Positions 22,738 to 29,860 of a stretch of 36,874 nucleotides of DNA are shown piece by piece. The position numbers and the translations under genes are program-made. Below the pieces are notes generated by a model. It worked only from the letters and a program-made list of their open reading frames with translations, was not told where the DNA came from and did not search any database. Position 1 is the first letter of the stretch; every line of letters starts with the position of its first letter. This stretch comes from Acidobacteriota bacterium (GTDB taxonomy: Bacteria > Actinomycetota > Acidimicrobiia > Acidimicrobiales > RAAP-2). The stretch is from assembly GCA_018971385.1 (NCBI GenBank), contig JAGXAY010000012.1, positions 1 to 36,874 on the forward strand. The letters run 5' to 3'.

Positions 22738-24895
22738 TGCGTTCCCGCGCGCTAATAACTGCGGCCGTGACGAGACTCGCGACGGCCAGGAGGTAGAGGA
22801 GCGGGTAGCCCGACTGGCCGACGTAGAGGAACTCCACTTCGTGAACTCCGGCACTGACGCGCACGGCGACGAGGGCGGGCGACACTATCTGCGGGGGAGC
22901 CGGACGCCCGTCCACGAAGACTCGCCAGCCGGGGTCGTAAGAAGCGGCGAGAACAACCACGGCGGTACGCCGAAGGTCGACCGTGGCCCGGGCTCGTCCA
23001 CTGGTCACGAGTGAGTCGGCTTCGCTCACCACCACTCCCGCCGGGCCCGTCACGGTGTCTCCGGGGGCCAGGGTGGGGTCGGCCGCGGGATGAGACCCGA
23101 GTGCCACCGTGTCGTAGCGGCCGAGGGTGGGAGCGCTGGAGGAGAGAAACGGGGCGCTCAGCGGGCCGAGAGTGGCCGTCGTGGCGTGGATGACTCCCAC
23201 GGTGTCGACGACGCGGACGAGGCCGGTTGAGGGCAGTCGCCAGAGGGCGAAGTAGGTGGTCCGGCGAACCAGGGTGGCGGGAACGGGTGGGGTGGCGGCG
23301 ACACTGGTCGTGGGCAGGAGTAGCCAGTGAACGCCGAAGGTGGCGTAGTCGCCCGGGTTACGCTCGTCGAAGTACGCCTCGGGGTCGGTCATCAAGCTCG
23401 ACGTCCGGAGAGTAAATCCCACCGTATCGATGAGGTGCTGTTCGAGGTAGATGTACACCGGAACGTCGCCGAGATAGAAGGTTCGACCCCAGTTAGAGGG
23501 CATCCCCGCGTAGATTCGTCCTCCCCCCTCGCGTTGAGTGATCGAAATGAGCGCGTCCAGTGCGGGGGCGTAGCGGGTGGTGATGGAACGTTCGTAGGAG
23601 ATCCACGCGGCACTTCGCTGGTCGTAGCGGTGAACTTCACTCCACGCGGGGAAGAGGACAACGACAGCGACGATGGTGGCGACCAAACCTCGAGTGAGTG
23701 AGTAGGAGGGCCAGGAAACACTCGGCGAGCTGAACCAGCTCCGACCCACCTCTACCAGGAGTCGCGCCCCTCGACCCGCGAGGTAGAGCGCCACGAGCTG
23801 GACTTCGGCGATGTAGCGCTGTAGGAGCAAATTCTGATTCCCCGGGATGAGATCAATCAGGAAACTCAGGGTGGGTCGACCGATGAAGAGAATGAGAAAC
23901 ACCGCACCGAGCAGGACGAGTACCCGACCCCGCTCGTCGTTTCGCCATTGACGAAGGGCGTCGAGTACTCCGAGGGCGGCGAGAATTGTGAGGAGGGGTA
24001 GACGACCCGAGTCGAGGACGGCGCCGCTCAGTACCCAACTGAGAACGCGAGCCCCCCCGTAAGAGTTGTTGATGGTCGTGCCCACCTGAAACTGATTGAC
24101 GGCGAGGTATCCGAGCCGGTGGAGGAGGGGGAGGGTGACCCAGGCCGACGCCATCAGGCCTAGGGCGAGGATGAGTCCGGCACGCGGCAGTCTCCGTCGC
24201 CACTGGGTGGGCGCGCTCAGTACCACGACGCCGAGAGCGAGAACTGCCGCGTAGGCCGTGAGGAAGTGGAAGGCGATGGTGGCGGCCAGGGCGGCGACCG
24301 CGAGAACCAGGTGACGACGCCGCGTGACGAACTGCCAACTCGCTCCCCACACCAACGGGAGGGTCCACATGGCCCACTCCTGGCTCCAGAGTCCGTTACC
24401 AATCCAGACGTAACTCTTGTGTTCGAAGCCGTGACCGGTGATGGACATGAGGAGGGGCGCGAGGAGGGCGGCGACACCGGCGGTCCAGGGTCCGAGATCG
24501 AGAAGCCGAGCGGAGTAGTAGACGGCAATCGGCCACAGGCTGAGGAGGAGGTAGAGAGACCAGGCGAACAACACCGCGGGCGAAGAGACCCATCGAGACA
24601 CCTCGCCCATCAGGATGGCTGACGCACTCTGGTACTCCACGAAGAAGGGCGAACCGAGCGAGAGAAATCCGTACCAGTGGTCGAGGGGAGAGGCCCCCGA
24701 GGCGAGGAGCCGCTCGGACAGCGTCGTCATCTGGAGGTGCATGGCGGAGTCGTTCGGGTAGTTCACCGGAACGTGCTCTGCCCACAAGCTCCACAGATTG
24801 AAGAGAGTGGCCGTGAGTACGAGTAGGAGGGCTCCGCGTGGGAGGTGTCGGTGAAATGTCGTGTCGGCGTCCTCGAGGGCGAGTGCGACCACCAA
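22709..24895 (-). CDS. Large multi-spanning membrane protein, GT-C/YfhO-like
   Basis: A protein of up to 728 residues. The first 430 or so hold about 12 hydrophobic segments. The first external loop carries NYPNDSAMHLQMTTL with an Asp-x3-His pattern (Asp49), as in GT-C membrane glycosyltransferases. A long extracytosolic domain follows, ending with SYDPGWRVFVDGRPAPP, then VAVRVSAGVHEVEFLYVG and a last helix. This C-terminal pattern is typical of YfhO-like proteins. A role in transferring sugars from lipid carriers to cell-surface glycans is inferred. The start is uncertain: TTG (24895) or GTG (24892), both without a clear Shine-Dalgarno sequence. Divergent from the pirin gene and overlapping the end of cfa by 29 bases. 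Confidence 0.75.
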   Translation of the reverse strand: MVVALALEDADTTFHRHLPRGALLLVLTATLFNLWSLWAEHVPVNYPNDSAMHLQMTTLSERLLASGASPLDHWYGFLSLGSPFFVEYQSASAILMGEVSRWVSSPAVLFAWSLYLLLSLWPIAVYYSARLLDLGPWTAGVAALLAPLLMSITGHGFEHKSYVWIGNGLWSQEWAMWTLPLVWGASWQFVTRRRHLVLAVAALAATIAFHFLTAYAAVLALGVVVLSAPTQWRRRLPRAGLILALGLMASAWVTLPLLHRLGYLAVNQFQVGTTINNSYGGARVLSWVLSGAVLDSGRLPLLTILAALGVLDALRQWRNDERGRVLVLLGAVFLILFIGRPTLSFLIDLIPGNQNLLLQRYIAEVQLVALYLAGRGARLLVEVGRSWFSSPSVSWPSYSLTRGLVATIVAVVVLFPAWSEVHRYDQRSAAWISYERSITTRYAPALDALISITQREGGGRIYAGMPSNWGRTFYLGDVPVYIYLEQHLIDTVGFTLRTSSLMTDPEAYFDERNPGDYATFGVHWLLLPTTSVAATPPVPATLVRRTTYFALWRLPSTGLVRVVDTVGVIHATTATLGPLSAPFLSSSAPTLGRYDTVALGSHPAADPTLAPGDTVTGPAGVVVSEADSLVTSGRARATVDLRRTAVVVLAASYDPGWRVFVDGRPAPPQIVSPALVAVRVSAGVHEVEFLYVGQSGYPLLYLLAVASLVTAAVISARERTTRRRAHPA

Positions 24896-24935
24896 ACCAT
24901 CGTAGGCTCAGCACAGGACCGTGGGAGGTGCGTCG

Positions 24936-25802
24936 GTGGACATCGAGCGTTGGGTCAGTCACGACGCCGTCGTGGGGCGAGCCCGGGTTCGGCGCGCCCT
25001 GCCGCTTCGGGGGCGACGAACCGTCGGACCGTGGTGTTTTGCTGACCACTTCGGGCCCCTGGCGGTCGCCCCCGACGCCGGACTCGACGTGGCACCTCAC
25101 CCCCACTACGGGCTCGCCACCGTCACCTGGCTCCTCGACGGAGCACTTCTTCACCGGGACTCCCTAGGTAGCGAACAAATCATTCGCCCGGGTCAAGTCA
25201 ACGTCATGACGGCCGGATTTGGGGTGTCCCACTCGGAGGAAGCGGTCGACGACTACCGGGGGCTCCTCGAGGGTGTTCAACTATGGCTCGCCCTCAGCCC
25301 CGATGAGCGGGTCGGTGGCGCTCACTTCGCGCACCGTACCGACCCCGAACGTCTCCAGTGGAACGACTCCACGGCCTCCGTGATTGTTGGACAGTGGAGT
25401 CCCGGGACTCTGGTGGACGACGAGAGTGCCGTCGTCGGTGCCGAGGTCGTCGTGAGGGGACGTAGTGAGATTGTTCTCAACTCGTCGTACGAGTACGGGG
25501 TGGTGGCGCTGCGGGGATTGTGCCGGGTAGCTGAGGTCGTTATCGAACCGGGCGAGAGCGCGTACGTTCCAATGGGGCGAGAGCAACTTCAGCTCGAGGG
25601 CCACGAGGCGATCGTGATCATTCTGGGTGGAGCGCCGCGCCAGCAACCCCTCTTCATGTGGTGGAACTTCGTCGGTGAGTCGCGCGCGGACGTGGAGGCG
25701 GCCTACGACGACTGGCGAGATCACTCCGAACGATTCGGTACGGTCGCGAGTTCACTCGCGCGGATTGAGGCCCCCACGCCCTGGTGGATCACGACGCCGT
25801 AG
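24936..25802 (+). CDS. Pirin family protein
   Basis: A 288-residue bicupin. The N-terminal cupin shows the pirin sequence GPWCFADHFGP, then HPHYGLATVTWLLDGALLHRDS, with His residues of the metal site. VNVMTAGFGVSHSEE follows with the His/Glu that complete it. Pirins bind iron; some are quercetinases and others redox-responsive partners of transcription or metabolism. The role here is not determined. GTG at 24936 is chosen because GGGAGG lies seven bases upstream; the earlier in-frame GTG (24921) lacks a Shine-Dalgarno sequence. Convergent with the cation transporter gene with three bases between stops. Confidence 0.9.
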   Translation: MDIERWVSHDAVVGRARVRRALPLRGRRTVGPWCFADHFGPLAVAPDAGLDVAPHPHYGLATVTWLLDGALLHRDSLGSEQIIRPGQVNVMTAGFGVSHSEEAVDDYRGLLEGVQLWLALSPDERVGGAHFAHRTDPERLQWNDSTASVIVGQWSPGTLVDDESAVVGAEVVVRGRSEIVLNSSYEYGVVALRGLCRVAEVVIEPGESAYVPMGREQLQLEGHEAIVIILGGAPRQQPLFMWWNFVGESRADVEAAYDDWRDHSERFGTVASSLARIEAPTPWWITTP

Positions 25803-25805
25803 GAA

Positions 25806-26399
25806 TTACTCCTCGCTGGCGTGACGCCAGGCGTGGCGAACCTCGTTGAGGGCGTATCCGGCAATCACGAATCCGGCCACCGCGTCGGCCCACCACCAGT
25901 GCCACAGGCCGTTGGCCCCGACACCGAGAAAGACCGCCAGCGCGAGGAGCCCGTCGACTTGAGTAACTCGGGACTCGGTGATGAGCACGGGGTGTTCGAG
26001 TGCTCGACCGGTCGAGGCCTTCACGGACGCCAGCCAGAACATCGCGATAACGGTGGCGCCGGTCCAGATAATGCCGAGCCCGCTCGGACGGGGGGCGTGA
26101 TGGACGGCGAGGGCCCAGATGCCTTGGGCCGTCAAGTAGATCGCAATGAGGAGGAAGAGTCCGGCAATCACCCGTTGGGCGCGAACTTGTCCGAGGGCGT
26201 GGCGACCGGTCAACTCCCACACCACCACGGTCGAAGCCCCTATCTCGATCAGAGAATCGAGCCCGAAGCCCCCGAGAGCGACCGACCGGCTGGAGAGTGC
26301 GCTCACCGCGAGGACAACAATTCCGACGACGTTCCATGAGAGCGTGACGTACTCCGCCCGCAGTCCCCGACGAATGAGTGCCGTGTCGTCAACTATCAC
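25806..26399 (-). CDS. Short cation-transporter-like membrane protein (CDF-related)
   Basis: A 197-residue protein with about five or six hydrophobic segments. The family-like stretch GGFGLDSLIEIGASTVVVWEL (around 43-63) is followed later by VTQVDGLLALAVFLGVGANGLWHWWWADAVAGFVI. This resembles compact cation diffusion facilitator-like proteins that lack the C-terminal cytosolic domain. The Asp/Glu in the first stretch and the Asp in the later helix may bind a divalent metal. The ion is not predictable, and transport activity is inferred from family resemblance only. Start ATG at 26399. A terminator-like hairpin of the trxA transcript lies just upstream. Confidence 0.75.
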   Translation of the reverse strand: MIVDDTALIRRGLRAEYVTLSWNVVGIVVLAVSALSSRSVALGGFGLDSLIEIGASTVVVWELTGRHALGQVRAQRVIAGLFLLIAIYLTAQGIWALAVHHAPRPSGLGIIWTGATVIAMFWLASVKASTGRALEHPVLITESRVTQVDGLLALAVFLGVGANGLWHWWWADAVAGFVIAGYALNEVRHAWRHASEE

Positions 26400-26422
26400 G
26401 CCATCAGTCTGGCCGCTTGCCG

Positions 26423-26442
26423 TAGTCGTCCGTTGACGACTA
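26423..26442 (-). terminator. Hairpin downstream of trxA
   Basis: TAGTCGTC (26423-26430) and GACGACTA (26435-26442) are an exact 8-bp inverted repeat with a 4-base loop, 20 bases past the trxA stop in the leftward direction. No U-tract follows. It probably ends or protects the trxA mRNA ahead of the cation-transporter gene. A direct repeat of GGTGAC lies between it and trxA. Confidence 0.5.
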
Positions 26443-26462
26443 GGTGACCACTCGGTGACTCT

Positions 26463-26834
26463 TTAGGCGCTCGGAGCCTTCTGCGCGGCGATGTCCGCGT
26501 GGACCTTCTCCATGTCGACCGCTCGAGCCTGCTCGACGAGATCGCGTAGGGCGGCCTCAGGAAGGGCGCCGGCCTGGGAGAAGATGACAACCTGTTCGCG
26601 AATAATCATGAGCGTCGGAATCGACTGAATGTTGAACATGGACGCCAACTCGGGATTGGCCTCCGTGTCCACTTTGGCGAAGACGGCGTCCGGGAACTCG
26701 TCGGAGACCTTCGAGTAGTACGGGGCGAACATCCGACAGGGGCCGCACCACGACGCCCAAAAGTCCACCAGCACCATGTCGTTGGACGTGACAGTGGATT
26801 CGAAGTCGGCCAGGGTTAGGTCAACGGTACTCAT
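26463..26834 (-). CDS. trxA: Thioredoxin
   Basis: A 123-residue thioredoxin with active site WASWCGPCRMF (Cys30 and Cys33) and the cis-Pro loop QSIPTLMII. A slightly long C-terminal helical tail ends in AAQKAPSA. It reduces protein disulfides in the cytosol, needing a reductase not clearly present here. The ATG at 26832-26834 follows GAGAGGAG. An open frame extends upstream through non-coding promoter sequence and is not used. It is transcribed leftward from a promoter matching the sigma-R consensus (26914-26939), divergent from the Met-rich membrane protein gene. Confidence 0.95.
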   Translation of the reverse strand: MSTVDLTLADFESTVTSNDMVLVDFWASWCGPCRMFAPYYSKVSDEFPDAVFAKVDTEANPELASMFNIQSIPTLMIIREQVVIFSQAGALPEAALRDLVEQARAVDMEKVHADIAAQKAPSA

Positions 26835-26869
26835 GAGACTCCTCTCAAACGTGTGTTCAGTGTAGTGGC

Positions 26870-26887
26870 TATACCCACCGGGGCATA
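26870..26887. promoter_or_regulatory. CsoR-like imperfect palindrome in the trxA leader
   Basis: TATACCC-ACC-GGGGCATA is an imperfect dyad resembling operators of CsoR/CstR-type repressors (copper or persulfide sensors), which centre on ATACCC/GGGTAT half-sites. It lies between the predicted trxA promoter and the trxA start, a position where a bound repressor would block transcription. No CsoR-family gene is in the window and the right half-site has one mismatch, so this is tentative. Confidence 0.3.
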
Positions 26888-26913
26888 CGTCCGAACGAGC
26901 ACGCGCCCCTCCC

Positions 26914-26939
26914 AACGCGTCCCCCTTCAGCAATATTCC
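26914..26939 (-). promoter_or_regulatory. Sigma-R/SigH-type promoter for trxA
   Basis: Read on the minus strand, GGAAT (26939-26935) is followed after exactly 18 bases by GTT (26916-26914), continuing GTTGGG. GGAAT-N18-GTT is the consensus of disulfide-stress sigma factors (Streptomyces sigma-R, mycobacterial SigH). The predicted transcript start is about 70 bases before the trxA ATG. The -35 element shares the palindrome ATTCCGGAAT with the opposite promoter. Confidence 0.75.
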
Positions 26940-26965
26940 GGAATGTTTCACGTTGTCATTTCGTT
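26940..26965 (+). promoter_or_regulatory. Sigma-R/SigH-type promoter for the Met-rich membrane protein
   Basis: GGAAT (26940-26944), exactly 18 bases, then GTT (26963-26965), continuing GTTGGG. It matches the sigma-R/SigH consensus in sequence and spacing and abuts its mirror promoter for trxA. The predicted start lies about 40 bases before the ATG at 27013, leaving room for the AGGGAG ribosome-binding site at 27001-27006. Read-through could also express the sigma factor operon. Confidence 0.75.
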
Positions 26966-27012
26966 GGGGAGGTCGTTCCGCTCGATACCGAGCTCGTACA
27001 AGGGAGACTCCC

Positions 27013-27816
27013 ATGGCCACATCCACTTACGCTTCCTCACCGGGGCGGATCACGACAGAACCCCTCCTCAACGCGCGACTCCTCGGTCGAGGGGTGGCCG
27101 GGGGCTTGATGGGTGGGGCCGTGTTGGCAATGTTCATGATGATCGTGATGGCGGCGAACGGGTCCGGGTTCTGGAGTCCCCTTAACCTCGGAATCTCGGC
27201 CTTCGCCTTCACTGTCGTTCCCCCGTTGTCGATGTTGCCCTCGCTCATGACCTTGATGGGAATCTCCCTGCCCGCGAGTGCGATGCCGATGATTCAGAGT
27301 GCCATCGCTTCGGGTCACTTCACCCCCGCCGTTATGAACAAGTTGGTGGCCATGTTGACGGCCATGCACGTTCCAGCGAGTCAGATTCACGCGATGGCGC
27401 CGCTGATGTCGGGTACGGCGACGAACGCCGACGTGGCGGCCCTGATGAGAATGATGACGGTATCTCAGCGCGACACCATGATGGGCATGATGCCGGTAAG
27501 TCCGGGTCGAGTCATCGTGGGCATGATGTTGCACTTCATGATGTCGGCCGTCTTGGGCGTCGTCTTCCTCGTCATCTTCCGTGCTGCTCGACGCGTCGGC
27601 CTAACCCTCGTGGAGGGTCCGATGGGCGCACTCGCCGCGGGGATGTTGGGTGGTGCGCTCGTCTACGCGGTGATGCGCTGGATTCTTCTTCCCCCGACCA
27701 ATTCGATGATGGCGTTCGTTCCTCAGTGGGCGTTCTTCCTCGCTCACCTCATGTTCGGCGCGGTGGTGGGACTCGTTGTGGCGAGGGGTTCCCACCCGCG
27801 TTCGGTGCGTGCGTAG
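27013..27816 (+). CDS. Methionine-rich membrane protein, unknown function
   Basis: A 267-residue membrane protein with about 33 Met residues (near 12%), many clustered as Met-Met pairs, e.g. TMMGMMPVSPGRVIVGMMLHFMM. It has a hydrophilic N-terminus of about 25 residues and then about five hydrophobic segments. Between the second and third is a Met/His-containing soluble stretch (about 90-160). I do not recognise the family. Clustered Met and His could bind Cu(I) or act as an oxidant sink; this is inference. Start ATG 27013 with AGGGAG six bases upstream. It is driven by a predicted sigma-R-type promoter and followed by a hairpin before the FAD oxidoreductase gene. Confidence 0.8.
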   Translation: MATSTYASSPGRITTEPLLNARLLGRGVAGGLMGGAVLAMFMMIVMAANGSGFWSPLNLGISAFAFTVVPPLSMLPSLMTLMGISLPASAMPMIQSAIASGHFTPAVMNKLVAMLTAMHVPASQIHAMAPLMSGTATNADVAALMRMMTVSQRDTMMGMMPVSPGRVIVGMMLHFMMSAVLGVVFLVIFRAARRVGLTLVEGPMGALAAGMLGGALVYAVMRWILLPPTNSMMAFVPQWAFFLAHLMFGAVVGLVVARGSHPRSVRA

Positions 27817-27824
27817 ATCTACGC
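27811..27824. repeat. 14-base palindrome at the stop of the Met-rich gene
   Basis: GCGTAGATCTACGC is an exact palindrome that contains the TAG stop codon of the Met-rich gene. It lies just before the hairpin at 27833-27875. It may be a protein-binding site or simply part of the 3'-end structure. Confidence 0.35.
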
Positions 27825-27832
27825 CCGTACCA

Positions 27833-27875
27833 CTAGGGACTGGCTCGCGCCGTGGGGGCACGGGCCAGTCCCTAG
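27833..27875 (+). terminator. Strong hairpin between the Met-rich and FAD oxidoreductase genes
   Basis: CTAGGGACTGGC (27833-27844) and GCCAGTCCCTAG (27864-27875) are an exact 12-bp inverted repeat. The stem extends inward by three more pairs, one a G-U. No U-tract follows. It lies 16 bases after the stop of the Met-rich gene and 41 bases before the next ATG, so it could be a terminator or an attenuator controlling read-through into the sigma factor operon. Overlap of a new promoter here is possible but no clear -35/-10 pair is visible. Confidence 0.6.
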
Positions 27876-27916
27876 GTCGTAGGGTCGTCGACGAGTCAAG
27901 GGAAGGAGTGCAGAAC

Positions 27917-29290
27917 ATGCCTCGCCGCCACACCACCTCCGACATCGTCATCGTGGGCGGTGGTTCCGCCGCGCTGGCCGCCGCAGCCACCGCCCTGCGT
28001 CGACGCGCCAGCGTCACGATTGTGAGTTCCGAGCCCTTGGGGGGTGACTGCACCTTTCGGGGGTGCATACCGTCCAAGACACTCCTCACGGCAGCTCGCG
28101 AGGGGCTCGATTACCAGGTCGCGCACCGTCGAGTGCGACAGGTTATCGACCGCATCGCCCTTACCGAAAACGCGGATGTCTGGCGCTCTCGTGGAGTAAC
28201 GGTGGTCGAGGGTCGAGCTCACTTCGACTCTCCCAAGCGGGTGGCCACGGACGACCTTTTTCTGGAAGCCTCCGCCTTCATCGTGGCTACGGGATCCGCG
28301 CCGGCGCTCCCGCCGATAGAAGGGTGGAAGGGCCCGTGGACGCTCACCACGGACCAACTCTTTGACGTGACGGAGATCCCGGCGCGACTTCTTATCGTGG
28401 GCGCGGGGCCCATCGGGGTTGAAATGGCTGAGGCGTTCTCTCGACTCGGGTCGCGGGTCACATTGTTCGAAGGGGCATCACGCATACTTCCTCGTGAAGA
28501 GCCCGAAGCGAGTGCCGTGATTCACGAGTTTCTGATCTCACTCGGCGTCACCATTGAGACGAGTATCACCATCCGTCGCGTGGAGCACTCGGCGCAGGCG
28601 CGAGTTCACCTCGACGACGGGCGAGTCGTGGAAGCGGATTACGTCCTCGGAGCGACGGGTCGACGTCCCCGATCTCACGCTCTCGGGGTCGACGCCGCCG
28701 GTTTCGTCCTCGCACCCAGCGGCGCCATCACGGTCGATTCTCGCCAGCGGACGTCGGTGCGCGGTATTTATGCGGCGGGAGACGTCGCGCACGCCCAGCA
28801 GTTCACTCACGTGGCGTACGAAACGGGACGAATTGCGGCGACGAACGCACTATCCCCCGTCCCGTGGCTCCGCTTTCACCCCGAGTGGGTGTCGGCCGTC
28901 ACGTACACGGCACTCGAAGTAGCTCGAGTGGGAGTGCGTGAGGTCGATCTCGTGGGGACGAATGCTCGCGTCGCCTATCTGCCCCTGCACGAGACGGATC
29001 GCGCCATCGTGAGCGGAGAAGAACGAGGATTCGTCAAAATCCTCGCCGTGCCCCGTCCCCTGAGTCGTCACCACCTCGGTGGGCGAATCGTCGGTGCGAC
29101 CATTGTGGCACCCCGGGCCGGAGAGATGATGGCCGAGTTGAGTGTGGCGATTCGGGGGCACTCTTCCACGCCCCGCCTGGCCCTCACCTCGCGGGCGTAT
29201 CCCACCTGGAGCGTGGCGGTTCAGCAAGCCGTCGCGCAGCTCTTCGGGGAGTTCGGGGGGCGAACCGCTCGTCCGGTAGCGTCGGAATGA
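27917..29290 (+). CDS. FAD-dependent pyridine nucleotide-disulfide oxidoreductase (MerA-like core)
   Basis: A 457-residue flavoprotein of the class I disulfide reductase family (lipoamide dehydrogenase, mercuric reductase core, mycothione reductase). It has FAD motif IVIVGGGSAALAAAA (10-24), redox-active pair GGDCTFRGCIPSKTLL (Cys45 and Cys50), NAD(P) site IVGAGPIGVEMAE, and GIYAAGDVAH for FAD. No N-terminal metal-binding HMA domain. The C-terminal motif reads RAYPTWSVAV, with Arg where related enzymes carry the catalytic-base His. Substrate is unknown; a thiol or disulfide metabolite fits the sigma-R-type context. ATG 27917 with GGAAGGAG eight bases upstream. Its stop overlaps the sigma factor start (ATGA). 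Confidence 0.85.
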   Translation: MPRRHTTSDIVIVGGGSAALAAAATALRRRASVTIVSSEPLGGDCTFRGCIPSKTLLTAAREGLDYQVAHRRVRQVIDRIALTENADVWRSRGVTVVEGRAHFDSPKRVATDDLFLEASAFIVATGSAPALPPIEGWKGPWTLTTDQLFDVTEIPARLLIVGAGPIGVEMAEAFSRLGSRVTLFEGASRILPREEPEASAVIHEFLISLGVTIETSITIRRVEHSAQARVHLDDGRVVEADYVLGATGRRPRSHALGVDAAGFVLAPSGAITVDSRQRTSVRGIYAAGDVAHAQQFTHVAYETGRIAATNALSPVPWLRFHPEWVSAVTYTALEVARVGVREVDLVGTNARVAYLPLHETDRAIVSGEERGFVKILAVPRPLSRHHLGGRIVGATIVAPRAGEMMAELSVAIRGHSSTPRLALTSRAYPTWSVAVQQAVAQLFGEFGGRTARPVASE

Positions 29291-29856
29291 ATCATGCACC
29301 GGGCGCGTTAGGAAGATCGATGGACTCTCACCCCGCCACGTCGTCGGACTCGCCGAACGCCTTTTCGGAGGCGGTGGCGGGGCAGTTGCCCGTTCTTTTG
29401 CGAGTAGCCCGGACGATGACGTCAACGACACAGGACGCCGAGGATCTCGTTCAAGAGACGCTCGTTCTTGCTTTTCGCCACTGGTCGAGCTTCGACGGCC
29501 GGTACCTGCGGTCATGGCTCTTCACCATTATGAGGAACGCCCACGCGTCTCGTCATCGGCGCCGCCGGTTGGACGAAGTGGAGACGCCGAGCGAGCTCGT
29601 GGACGATCGACACGTTGATCCCGCCGACGCCGCCGCCCAGAGCGGTTTTCGTGACGCCGTCGGCCGGGCTCTTGAGCACCTCGACGAGCGCTATCGCCAA
29701 GTGGTGATTCTGGTGGACGTGGAGGGCTGCAGCTACGCCGAGGCCGCCGTGGCGCTGGACGTTCCCTCGGGAACGGTGATGAGTCGATTACACCGAGCTC
29801 GACGCGACATGCGCCGGCTTCTCGAGTCGTGGGGCTACGGCCCCGGAAAGGAGTAA
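29287..29856 (+). CDS. ECF sigma factor, sigma-R/SigH-like
   Basis: A 189-residue RNA polymerase sigma factor with only regions 2 and 4. Region 2 spans about 27-95, including DAEDLVQETLVLAFRHWSSFDG (50-71) and RSWLFTIMRNAHASRHRRRR. Region 4 spans about 122-182, with the helix-turn-helix DVEGCSYAEAAVALDVPSGT followed by VMSRLHRARRDMRRLLES. The C-terminal part closely follows the sigma-R/SigH pattern of disulfide-stress sigma factors. ATG 29287 overlaps the preceding stop; an in-frame ATG at 29320 with GGAAG upstream is an alternative. The anti-sigma gene follows after four bases. Predicted targets in this window are trxA and the Met-rich gene through the GGAAT-N18-GTT promoters. Confidence 0.92.
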   Translation: MNHAPGALGRSMDSHPATSSDSPNAFSEAVAGQLPVLLRVARTMTSTTQDAEDLVQETLVLAFRHWSSFDGRYLRSWLFTIMRNAHASRHRRRRLDEVETPSELVDDRHVDPADAAAQSGFRDAVGRALEHLDERYRQVVILVDVEGCSYAEAAVALDVPSGTVMSRLHRARRDMRRLLESWGYGPGKE

Positions 29857-29860
29857 GACG

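Noticed and set aside
27917-29290. Mercuric reductase (merA)
   Set aside because: No HMA domain, no C-terminal vicinal cysteine pair for Hg(II), and no merR or merT genes nearby. Only the flavoprotein core is shared.
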